Positions 49,501-61,500 of a stretch of 64,000 nt of DNA are shown here, piece by piece. The notes under the pieces were generated by a model. It was not told the origin of the DNA. It was given only the letters and a program-made list of their open reading frames with translations, and made no database searches. Each line of letters begins with the position of its first letter. Positions within the stretch are counted from its first letter, which is position 1. Location: NCBI GenBank assembly GCA_905178155.1, contig CAJINV010000008.1, positions 3,043,303 to 3,107,302 of the forward strand. The letters run 5' to 3'. The position numbers and the translations under genes were made by a program. The DNA is from Amoebophrya sp. A120 (Eukaryota; Sar; Dinophyceae; Syndiniales; Amoebophryaceae).

Positions 49501-52500
49501 GCAAAAACGACGGTATGGTGAAGTGGCTCCAGCGCTTGCACATGCAGCACCGCAAACTGTACAGCAAGGTGGACGTGGCCAAACTACCCCTCGAAGCGGA
49601 CGTTCAGAGCCTCAACCGCTGCTACCAGCTGCCGCCCGCGCTCGACCTGAAACAGGCGGGGGCTGTGCTGCTGCCCGGAGACCCGCAGCTGAAGTCCCTC
49701 AACCTGTTCCAGAACGCCAAGCAGGAGCTGCCGCGGCAGATCCAGCGCTTCAAGCGCGCGAGCGCACGGGACATGGAAAGCGTCCACCACCTGCAGAGCC
49801 GACAGAAGAACATGCTCCAAATCTACAATCTCGATTTCCACTACCATTTTTCGAAGATGAAAAAGACCCATGGTGCTAAAAACGACCGCGACGGCCGCTC
49901 GACGTCCCGTTCCGGGCGGAAAGGACTGGGAAAGAGTGGCACTGGAAAGAAAGGACGCGGAAAGATGAGCCACAATCTTCGCGGGCGGGGCTACAATTAC
50001 TACAACTCCGTCTCCGACCAGGAACAAAATCAGTACGACCGGGGCCGCAACTACAGGCGTGCCGGCGCTGCGCACTGGCGTGACGAGGAACATTGGAATT
50101 ATAGCCATCACAGCAGAACTGCGTCTGCTGGAGGCGTCGTGTCGCGAGGATCTCGCTCCCACGAGAGCGCCGGAGGATCATATGGATCGTATCATCATTG
50201 CTTTAGTTACAACGACCAATATTCCCTCCACCATCCTCCACACCATGGCACCTCTCCTCAGCACCAGTTCGCGCACCTGCGCGACCTGCAGCGCACCACG
50301 CTGCCGTGCAAGCTGAAGCCGCGGAGGGACATGCACAAGCCGATGAGCGAGTGCACCGCGGAGGAACGCCACTGCCGCTACTCCTACTATCTATTGCAAA
50401 TTATGTGTCAGGGTGGTCCGCAAGATTGCCAAAGTTGTGCTTCTGAAGTCCTATTTATTTTCCTCAGCTCTACTGCAGTACGGTAGTGTGTGCGGAAGAA
50501 CCTTAGCGCTGCGTCGTTTTTTGTCATGTTGCACAAACGCGAATTCTGATTTTCATCTGCATTTTTATACCGGTACCCACCAGCACAGGAGAACCGATCA
50601 CGATCAGGAATTTGTCTTGCTTGGCAGCTGCGTATTTATTTACGGAAGTCAGTCCTCCGCACCGCCTGCGAGACGAGCAGGACAGCTTTTCAGAACTCCC
50701 AGACGTAACATGTACTTGCAATGCATACCTACCTACGCGAGATCAAAGACGTGGGTAGCACTGTTTTGCTTCACGCCGCCAAGGACCAGAATCTATTCCG
50801 GAACCGCAAGGACGACACTTTGGACCCGCGCACGCGGGAGGCCCGCAACCAGATTTGGCGCATGTGTTCTCTGGTGTGCGAGGAGTACGCGTTCTCTGGT
50901 ACAGCCATCTTCAACGAGAACGTGGTCGCGAAGAGGAAAGCACTCGATGAAGCAAAGGAGAGAAAGGAAAAAGTAGAACAAGAACGCTTGCAACAGCTCC
51001 AACAGAGCAAGCCGGAAGAGCAAGAGCAAGATGCCGACGGCGCGGCCACTCAGGCAGCTCATGCTGCAGATGTGCCCGACGAGACGAACAGCAGCACGAC
51101 GTGCGACGGGAAGAAATGTGATGGAAACGATGCCACGACGGCGGTCGCAGTTGGAGCTGTCGCAGCCGCGATCTCGGCCAAAACTAGAAGAAGAAGCCCG
51201 CCGGCCAACGTGGACGAGCAGGTACAGGTAAATGCAGCACACTATACCGAGCATGGGCAAGAGCCTCTGGCTCGGCCCGCCGCCGCGGGTGAGATCCACC
51301 TGCTATCGAGCAGCAATAGCTCCGTGATGCAGGGGCAGGACGAGAGAGGTGAAAAAAATCAGCTACAAGAAGTACCATGTGCCGGGCACGACGAATCCAG
51401 AAATAAAACAAAAAACAGATTGCGAGGAAGTCCTTCCAGCCCCCAGTCCCGAAAGAGGGGAGGCGAACACCGATCAAGTGCGGAACACCAGCGGCAGCAG
51501 GAAGTAGAACATGCTGAAACTAAACGTAGCAGTTCATCCGCAAAAATTATCAAAACGCGAAGATCTGCTTCAGGAGCAAGCGCACACCGCAAGAAGAAGC
51601 GAAGAACTGGCGACTCTAGGGGGACTGATTTGGTTCGTCATGAAGACTCGTCGCCGTCGAATCGCTCAACTTCGACGGCTCCGTCCACCGGTTGTTCCGG
51701 GGCATCAGGCGTACGCAATTCTCGCCCGGAACTCGGGCCGACAAAATATGGTGCCTGCGCTGGCTCGGCGCGAAATTTGTTATACGATCGTTTTTTCTGT
51801 CCGCCGCAAGAGCTGCAGGGAAGTAGTGCAACGAATTTGGGTTGTAATTTTGTTCACAAGCTCAGAGACGACCCACAGGACGAGCTTCGCGCAAATTTTC
51901 GTTTTTCCCCGACGACAAGCACGGGAGTCGTTGATGTTACCTACGACATTAAAGACCTGGAACGATTTCTGGCGGTTTACTTGGTTCGGGAAAATCTGTG
52001 CGACAGTGAGGTCGATTCCGCCACAGTATTTCCACGAGGCAGCAGTTCAGTGCAACCAGTTCGTGGCTATCACCATCATCAAAGTGCTGCGCCACCACCA
52101 GGGTCGACCGAGGAGACGAGGAAGTTTGAGGGCGGCACTGGTTCACTTCACGAAGACGTGCCGGAATTGCTGCAGTTCTTGTTCAAGCGACAACACCATT
52201 GCTGGAGCAGGTCTGCTCCCCACGACCAGGAGACGCCTCGCGCCAGCTGCAGCAGAACGGGAGATCCACAGGGCGGACCGGGACAGCACCAGCTGCAATG
52301 CGCGGTAGCGGTCTCCGGTGACAGTTCTCACGGCCCCGACGCTTCATGTCAAGAGAAGTCAGGAGTCGTCGCGGAGCCGCAGCCTGGCGAAGTCGGCGTA
52401 CGACCAGAAGAAAGAGACGACCACGTGGCACCTCGCGAAAAAGCTTTTGACGAACATTGTGTTGGCGCCATCGATCCGGAGCTGCAGCAGGGTCTGAGGC

Positions 52501-55500
52501 TAGTCCATGCTGGACGAGATGAAGAGAACACGTCTCGTCCCGCTGGTCATCTCAGCAGCACGTCCTGGTGCTTATTCGGCGCTAGTAGTGCCACGGCGGC
52601 GACGACATCTTCAGGCGAGGGAGGGCTGACTGAGGAAGATGATCAGGATGATTTGATGATGCAAGAGCTACTGTATGCACTGTAAATTAATGCATTGATC
52701 TGGAGGATGTGGGTTTGAATTGTTCCTGTTGTCGTGCGGCTTGCGTGTAAGTAATTCTAATTTGTAGTTGGCCATCGGCGTCTCCGGGATCTCGGCCTTG
52801 GTCTGTCATTGGCGAGATGTAGATGTTTTGTCATTGTCATGCGGTTGCGAAGAAGTCTGTCACTCCGCTTTGCCAAGGCGCAACAAGCTTGCGCAACCTC
52901 GTTGTGCGCTCCGTATGCTACAACACAAATGATGCCCGCTCATGCAAGGCCCAGCAACACGAATACGAAAGCGACTCACTGTCCAGAGCCAGATCTGGAA
53001 TTTGCAGTCGATATTTTGGGGGGCATAGCCACATCAGAGGCGGTCTCGGAGGAACAAGGGATGAGTCCTCGTGAATGTGACCGCTCGAATCAAGCACTGA
53101 CCCGGTCGACCCCAGATGGTAGCGAGCAAGAGCTGCATCACCCCGCTTCATCAGAAGTTTCACCGGAACTCCAGAGTGATGAGGAGCCGTCCGTCGGCAC
53201 CGCCCGTAAAGGTGACGTCGACGAAGACCAAAACGCGACACACATCCGAATGACACCGCGAGCACAGCCTCCGGAAGGAGGTCTAGCATCTCTATTTTCA
53301 GTTGGCAACGATACCAACCCTGATGATGTCGCAAGTCAGGCAACGACTGCGGCTTCTTCTCTCGTCGACTTGTCTACGGCGGTTTTTCTCCCTTTTCAAG
53401 CCGCCTTTACCGCCGTGGCGTGGCCGGAGATGCGAAACGATTTCAGTGGCAAGCCGTGGCTTCTAGCGGACGAAAAGCGAAATAAAAGTAGCCAGACCCC
53501 GATCAATTTGGACGACGTCGCGGTAGATGAGAATCTCGACTTGTTTGAAGCACCAGCAACAGCAATTCGCGGAGCGGAAGAAACAGAAGATGTAGTAAGC
53601 CCTCGTCTCGATGAGAGTCTACTACGCACATCAAATGTTGTGAAGGCACCCCCGGCAGCGTGCACCTCATTTTGCATCGGCAGCAGCGGCCGTTCCTTCT
53701 CTGTGTTGAGGTTGACGTCGACGCAAGAGAAGCGTAAACTGGTGGACACTTTGCACAAGCAATACGGCCTATTCCAGGCCCTGTACAAAGGCAAGTCAAT
53801 ACTTGCGGAGCTGCCAACCGGGCTCGTGCTGCCCCCGTACGAGCTTTTTCGCCGTGTCGTGCCGAATCCTTCTGAAGATACTCAAGGAGCTGTCCACCAA
53901 GATACCGCTGCCGCGGGGGTCAATGAAGTGGATGAAGCCCAAGCCTCCTCTGGTCATTATTCTTTCGCTGCTCTACCGCGTGTAGCTGCCGCAGTGAAGA
54001 AGTTTGAAACCCTGCTGGCAAATTCGCTGATGTACTATGCGGAGCCACGGTACCGTCAGGACCGCCGGAAATTTTTTCGGGAGAACGGCCGGCCTTTCCT
54101 TCCACTGCAAAGGAAGGAGCTCAACGTCGGCCGCTTTATGCAATCCGCTATCGCGAGACAGCTCACGACGACGTGGCAGGAGAACGACGAGGAGAAGAAG
54201 GTCGGCGTTGTTGCATCAAATTCTCATCCTGGAGGAGGCGGTGCCCGTGCCCCGCTAGAAGGACAACTACAACCGGAGCCATTGCAGCAGCACCACAGCG
54301 TTGTGTCGGTGCAGCAAAAAATCAAGATGCGGTACCGTGTGGCCAAGCGGGTGCCGAACAAGGACCACAACATTGCGGCCAGTGCAAGGAGTTTTGCACG
54401 ACGGACAAGCACTAAGCCGCCGTGCCTAACAAGTCGGACTAGGATGCATGATCCACTTCGTAAACATCATTACTTCTCACACCGCTTTTCGTCGTCGCCG
54501 TGTAATGAGAATCAGATTTGGAGCGACAACACGACCGAGTTTTTACACCAACTACGGCTGGATTTGAAAGGCGCAGGAGGTTCACTCGCAAAAAAGTGCG
54601 AAGTCCTGCAGTGCTACGCCTGGGAATTTTACCACGAAAAGCGTGCCTTGCTGCTCAAGTCCGCGTTGGCGCAGAAAGGAACTGTGGTTGGAGCGACAGT
54701 CGCTACCCTGGACAAGGAGCGTCCGCACGAAGTAGTAGACCCGGCACGATTTTTAGAAGAGAAGCAGCTACAGAGCTCTTCTTTCAGGCCAGAGCCAGGC
54801 AGTTCAGAAGATGCACCAGAGCTGATTTTGCAACAAGTGCTTGCGAACAACAGGAGAAGAAACAAAAAGCGTGACAAAAGAAAGCACGAGCAGCTCTACG
54901 CACACAGCCTTGCTGAAGTCGTCCGCGCATACACGCAAGCTGCAGCTTATGCATGGCGTTCTCCAACTTCTTACACGTTACATGGACATCTGTTTTGCAT
55001 GATTTTTAAGGCTGGTTCGTGATGCAAGAATCCATAAACACGCCAAATAAAAGGCGAAGCTTGCTCTTCGGCCCCTTGCATTCCACTTTAAAATAATACC
55101 ACAAGTTTGGTACGGATCAAAGTCTCAAACGGGTTACTCGACTGCTCTCAACGACGAGAAGCGCGTCGCAACTTTGTCTTGCGAGACAGGTTCAAGGGCA
55201 TGCGAAAGCTGATAGAGGCTTTGTGTGAGAAAAAAGCAGCTCAAGCAAAATTCTGTGGCAGATGTCCACGTGAAGACGGTTGGGGTTGAAAACGGGATAA
55301 AGCTGCCTCACCTGCTTCCCACACGTTTGCTGGTGAACAGGATCATCGGGAAAAAAGGGAGGAGAGCAGCTGCGCCTCTATTTTCATTGAGGCAAAAAAT
55401 CCGCCAACGCCATCAACTCGTCCGGAGGATGCCGTCAAGCTGGAGGATCCTGGGCGGAGAACTGCGGACCACCAGCACGGGAACGCTTTCCTGCACGAAC

Positions 55501-58500
55501 TGGCGCACTTGGCCTCCGCGGAGACCAACTGCACAAAAATCGAAGCGGCTGACGCGGATGCAGCGTGCCGGTTTTTGCAGGAAATTATTCGTCGAGAGGA
55601 CGACCGCTCTGGTCGTGCCGGCGGTGGTTTAGAAGGCGCGCCGTTCCGCCCGCCGTCAGAGGAAGAAACCACGAGAAAAAGGTTTTTGAACTCTCCGTGG
55701 GCGCAACTGTTGCATATCATTACCCCGGAAGAGCAGCAGTCTGTGACGTTGAACGAGGCCATCGTGGAAAGCATGTGTCCCTTTGTGAGCCGAAAACAAG
55801 AAGAAGAGAGGAAAAGGCGGAGTGCGCAGTTGGAAAAAATCAAAACCGCGATTCTTGGCTGCTTGCTGGAAGAAGAGCAGGATACTTCGGCAGTATTCGA
55901 CGTCACAGCTGCGACGTGCCAGGATTTAGTTGACGGGCTGCAGGAGAACGATTTTGTTGCAACAAGTGATATAAAGATTTCACCACTGGAAACACTGCGG
56001 AAATGGCTCCTGCCGACCCCTGAGGACATCACGACAAGATTTCCTTCAGCAAAATGTCGGAGAAACGAAGGCCGAAGCGGCACAGTGGACGGAGAAGATG
56101 GTGCACCCGCTACGGAAGCTGTTTCTGATTCTGTGCGTTTTTGCGAGGACGAGGGCGCAAGTGATTGTGTGGGCGATGAGAAAGTGGACGAGGCTCATTT
56201 TCTCTCCAGCAGAACGGCACGAGATAAACATTCATCGGAAGAGGAAGAGCATACAGCTTCCTCTCAACCACCGTACGACCACATGCTAACGAAAATGCTC
56301 CACAACGAGTGTGAGAAAGTTATTCGAGCACACGCACGGGTGAAAGCCTGGACGCAGAAAAAGCTGGAACGGTTGTGGAAATCAGCGACAAAGATGAATC
56401 CAACAAGAGGACAAGACGGGGCACGAGGTTGTGATGGGGACGATATTAAAGGTGCGAACTCTGATGATGTTCAGCATTGTGAACGACAAACTTTTGAAGA
56501 TTTCGTCAACCAGTGCACCGCTGCTGATCCCTTCGACCTCGTGCGCGCCGCGCAGAAACGGGCGGATGAGGCGGTGCAGCGAACCATTCTCGCGCTCGCG
56601 CGAAGTACCGGATCCACTTGGGCTGACAAACATTTTCCTCCCGATGATCCCAACCGCACAAGTGCAGCAGGCACCTTCCTGCAGTCGTCCCACCTGGAAC
56701 TGCAACTGGAGTTGCAGAAATATTCGAAGTTGCCGCTGTACCAAGAACTACTAGTAGAACGACGACGATGTGATAGTGGCGCTGGAGGTGAGGAGCGGGA
56801 TGAAATTTTTTCAGAAGCACGCCGGTACGCGTTGGACTTGAAAAAAGCAGAGCTCCGGGAAATGCGGATGCACGCATTTGCACACCTCTGCCGCCTGATC
56901 CACGCCTGGGAGTTTGATAACTACGACATGCGAAAAAAAATATTTCTCTCTCTCTGTGGATGGACCACGTACAATCGCCCGCATTTTCCGTCTACGTCTC
57001 CTACTTCCTCCCAGTTTCGAGAACCTGCGGAGACGAGCTCTTGCAAGAGTACCGAAGAACATCGCCGTGTGGACAGCGAGGCCGCGGGCGAAGAAGAGAA
57101 GGAGCGCCGGAAATCAAATACTTCTAACCGCGTCCAGAGGTGCAACGCTTCGCAGCATGGTTGTCGTCCAGAAGTGAGCTGCAAAATCGCAGAAGTGGTT
57201 TCATCAGAACCACTTGTTCCGTCGGAAGATGTTCGAATGAATTTTGAAGTCGGAGAAAGTAGAGAAAGAACGCATGCTAGTTGTTCTACCACCTACCCAT
57301 GCTTAGATATTTTTTCCACCTCGTACTTTCGCTCTGAAAAAGAGGCGGACTACTACAAGCTTTGGTACGAAAAGGAAGCAGCAGTGGCGGTTAATCGCAC
57401 AGGCGACGCGCTAACAACGATCCCCGAGAAGCTTGATGCGCTCCGCGCTCTAGAGACCCAGCAGACTGGGCGCATCGCGCAGCGCCGCGGGGATGTGGAA
57501 GATTGGAAAAAGGTGCAAGCAATGTATGAGGGTGAGGTTCTAGAGAAAAGGGTTTCGCAGTCGCAGGTCACAGCCGCAGCGGAGCAGGTTTCGGTCGCCG
57601 CAGGCGCATTGGAAGAAGAGGAAGCTCTGGGCACGGTGATGCGCGTACAGATAGAAAGACTCCAAACGAGATTTTTGTGTCTAGCCGAAGTGCACCAGCA
57701 GGGGGGACCAGAAGGAGCCGGCTACGTCACAGGAGGGGCAGCAGGGCGACAATCGAAAACACGAAATAAAACAGATGACGACTATTGCGGAGGTGGAACT
57801 GAAGGGAAGACTTTTGCGCGACAAAATAACACCGTCGTGCCACGGAGGTTAGCCACTTTGGTGCTACTGAAGCACGAGATCGAGAATTTCGCAGCCTGGG
57901 TTAAAGCACAAATGCGCATAAAACCTCCAAACTTCGCAAACATGACGAATCCCGCATCAGACACGACGACCGTCGTAGCAGGAGCGCAAGTTGACAAATC
58001 CTTTTCCGCCCCCCCGTGCGAATTGAGAAATCTTCTCCCCAGTGGTGACGCCGCGCGCGAAGGAGAGTCAGCTGCTACGGCAGAGTCAATTCCCGCGAAG
58101 AAAAATACTTACACCGTGAAAATGAACGAAAACATTTCGGGACCACGAACACGATCACCGGGCTCAATTTCTGTACCCGAGCGAGATCCCACGTCGAGGA
58201 CTGCACGCACCGTCGGAGACCAGGAGCAGCGTCATGATGAGCAAGGGCTTGTCGTTGCAAGTACCTTGTCGAAAATATGCATTGCAAGAGGAACGCACGA
58301 GTATGAAGAAATTGCACGCTTTGATGAAGATGCAAATTTCTATTCCCTGTTTTCAAAGACAAGTGTCGAGTTTGTCATGCTGGTTGGAGAGAGACCTTCA
58401 CCGCTCTGCTGATGCAGAGTCGCGTTTGCAATTACTCAGAGTACGATACTTTTGCAAAGGATAGATACGAGAATGCAGCGGCAGGTCGCACCCGTCGCAC

Positions 58501-61500
58501 CACCAGTCCGCCTGTAGCTCAACTTCAGCATCTGTGCAAGCACTGCTGCAAAAAAGAACCTTGCCACCCCTGCAGCAATTTCAGTTTGAGCAAGCAGAGC
58601 GGAGCGCCGACGCTGTCCTCCAAAGTGCACGGAAATACAAGTCATTTCTGCATTTCAACGAGAATCTTCTAAGCCCGGTTTTTTCGCAGAGCAAACAGAC
58701 CATTGCCTCCACGGTGGTGGTCTGGAATCCAGACTTAGCGACCTGCCGGGACACTCTGCAGATCCCTGTGCTCGACTTTCAACGCATGGGGGAAAACTTG
58801 TCAATCGGGCCGGCGGCGACGGAGCGTGCTTTGGCGGAGGCCGAGGATCCGGTTGGACATAGTTGCGCCTTTGGTCGTGCAGACCAACATGATCACGATT
58901 TTGGGTACGCCTATGAAGACCCTTCTTGCTCCAAGTCCAACGCGATCAATGATCGCGGTCCAGACAGGCGGAGCACAAGAGCTATCCTCCGGCGGAGAAT
59001 CTCGCCCTTTGATCACGCCCTATGCGCGGGCATGTTGAGTTCCGAGTCAGACGAGCCGGCCGTCGGGTACCACAAGGGGAGTGATACCAAAGAGGACGCG
59101 GCTGCCCGAAGACATAGGAGCAGACAGAGGAAACTTTTACGTCAGCGCGCTGCAGCCTCCGAGATGAAAGGCAGCCGTCGAGCCACGCAGTTGCAGGAGC
59201 TCTGCGCGTTGGAACAGCAACGTCGCAAGTTCCGGAAACTAGAGCGCCGCGTTGTCGCCACCCAACCCGTTTACGGAGAAGTCGACCTGGAAACGGTAGA
59301 GAAAGTCGAGCGGGGTTACTTTGTGTCAAAGAAAAAAAAGAGCCCCCAAAGAACCGCACGTAGCAGAGCCGGTTCTTTCTACAACGGTTCATTTTCGCGG
59401 CCGCACGCCCGCGCCAGCTGGGAGGAAAAACACAGAGCCAGTCGACCGGAAGAACAGAAGAGAACGTTCTTCGAAGGCCACTGCTCCCATGTTGATGAGC
59501 AAGATTCCTTTGCAACGTCGACAGATGATGAAAAAACCCAGCAAAACGAGATGGCTCAGCACGATAGCGCCGAGGGCGGCGCGTTCAAGGACCGTCGCTT
59601 CAACGATTGCAGCGGAGACAAGGAGATGGCAGCGAAATTGGCGGTGATGGCGAACCTTCTGCAGACGCAGTTCCGGGAGTTACGCGGACTGCAGTTGGAC
59701 ACAGAAGCGGAAATGCAGAACTGGAAGAGGTATCAAATGCAAATAAGTATGTCTGGGTCAGTCTGGAAGCAGAGGCACGCAAGGTTTGTCATGCATTTCG
59801 GCGACCAGGACCATGTAAATTATGGTCTGGATTACACAAAAAAGCATCTTAGATTTTGCGAGACCATCCTCATGCCTATCCTGTCATGCCTTGTGGTGGT
59901 GAATTATCTGGTAACCAAAGCGTCTATTGTCATTGCTATCTAAGTGTGCAGCTTGCCATTGCTATTCGCTGACATGCGTCACAACTTTCCAGACCCAGAT
60001 CGATATTTGCACTTGATAAGAGGCGGATCAACCAGAACCTTCTGAAGAGGCAGCTGCAGCGTGCCAAGAAAATATTTCTCCCCAGGATCGACGATAGCGA
60101 AGAAGAGGAGAAAGACGATATTGTGAGGAAAAATCCCCCTTCCCCATATCGAAAAGGTATGTTTCCGAAAATTTGTGTTGCTGACTTGAGACCACAAATC
60201 ACGTCTGTCTTGCAAGGAGACAAGTGTAGAGGCTTCCGCGCCACTATGGAAGCGCTTTGGCATGCTGTTGCGCCTAGGGGATAGCCGTCTGTATTGCTAA
60301 GCAAGTAGACCCAAACGCCCCTACCTAGGCCGCAGAGCTGGCTGCGCTGCCTTACTGCAAGACAAATCGGATTCGTGTACGCAAATCCAGCGTCAGAAAT
60401 TTCGTTTTGACGCAAAATTCCTTCATGACGTTTACCGGGTACGCGGTTCACAGTTTGTACTGGATTTCGTTAAAGGGACGCCCTGCCCTTAGCCTTCCAA
60501 AATCAGAAATTTCGTTTTGATATGGGGAGGGGGGATTTTTCTCTTTGATAGACGAAGAGGATGACGACGACTACCTGGACCTCGACTCGCGCCGCTCCAG
60601 AAGAGCGCCCGCTGCGCGGCCGGTTACTTGTGTGGAGCGAACTGTTCCGCCCCAACCGCTCCGTCGCGGAGACGAGGCTTGGCCCAGCGAGGACTACAGA
60701 GGTCTCCTTGGAGATGAACAGCCAGACGCTAATACTAGCAACTCCAGGCCGCCCGACACGAGCACGACGGGCGAAGCCGGAGGCTCCCGAGCAGCGCGAG
60801 GACGCGACATAGGAGCGGGCACATCAAACTCTTACCACACAAGCAAAAATCACCTTGTCCTCGAAGACCGGGTGGCGATGCGCATGCGGGACTATATCAA
60901 CTGCAAAAATGTCTGGGTCTGGAAGAATGCCAGACTTGTCATGCAGGTTTTCCATGACCCATGAGGTCTGGTATGTAGGACATAGCATGACAGATTCTGT
61001 GAGAGTTCTATCATGCCTATCCTGCATGAGAAACTGCCTCTCGATTAGGTCAAAAGTGGACAGCTTTTGGTAATCGCGCAACACAGATTTTTACAGGGCT
61101 CAGATTTAGCATGACAAGTTGCTTTGTTCCAGACCACCCAGACACTTTTGCATTTGATAGACTATGAGGACAAACTCGTGACCGACAGGATGGAAGAACT
61201 GGGGTGGCTATCATACAGAAGTTGCGCACACCTCCCGTAAGTAGAAGAAAAGTGAATTTTTTGCATTGCTGCTTTTGTTTCTTTTACCATCAAAAGCTCT
61301 GTGATAGTACTGAACCGCAAGAGAGGCAGATGTCTGAGATGGCGGACTAGCATGACCATGACAAAGCTACCTAAAGAAAATGTCATGCTGGACGCGGGGG
61401 TCTTTATGTGACGCAGAAAACGACCAAAAAAGCATGTTGACAAGTTCATTAAGTATTTTTTTCTCGTATGGACGAGGTACTTTTCTGTAGGATAGTGGAA

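Noticed and set aside
51511-52308. Overlapping + strand frame of 265 codons
   Set aside because: It overlaps the phase-consistent gene 5 exon 50733-52673, starts internally and connects to no introner-defined exon.
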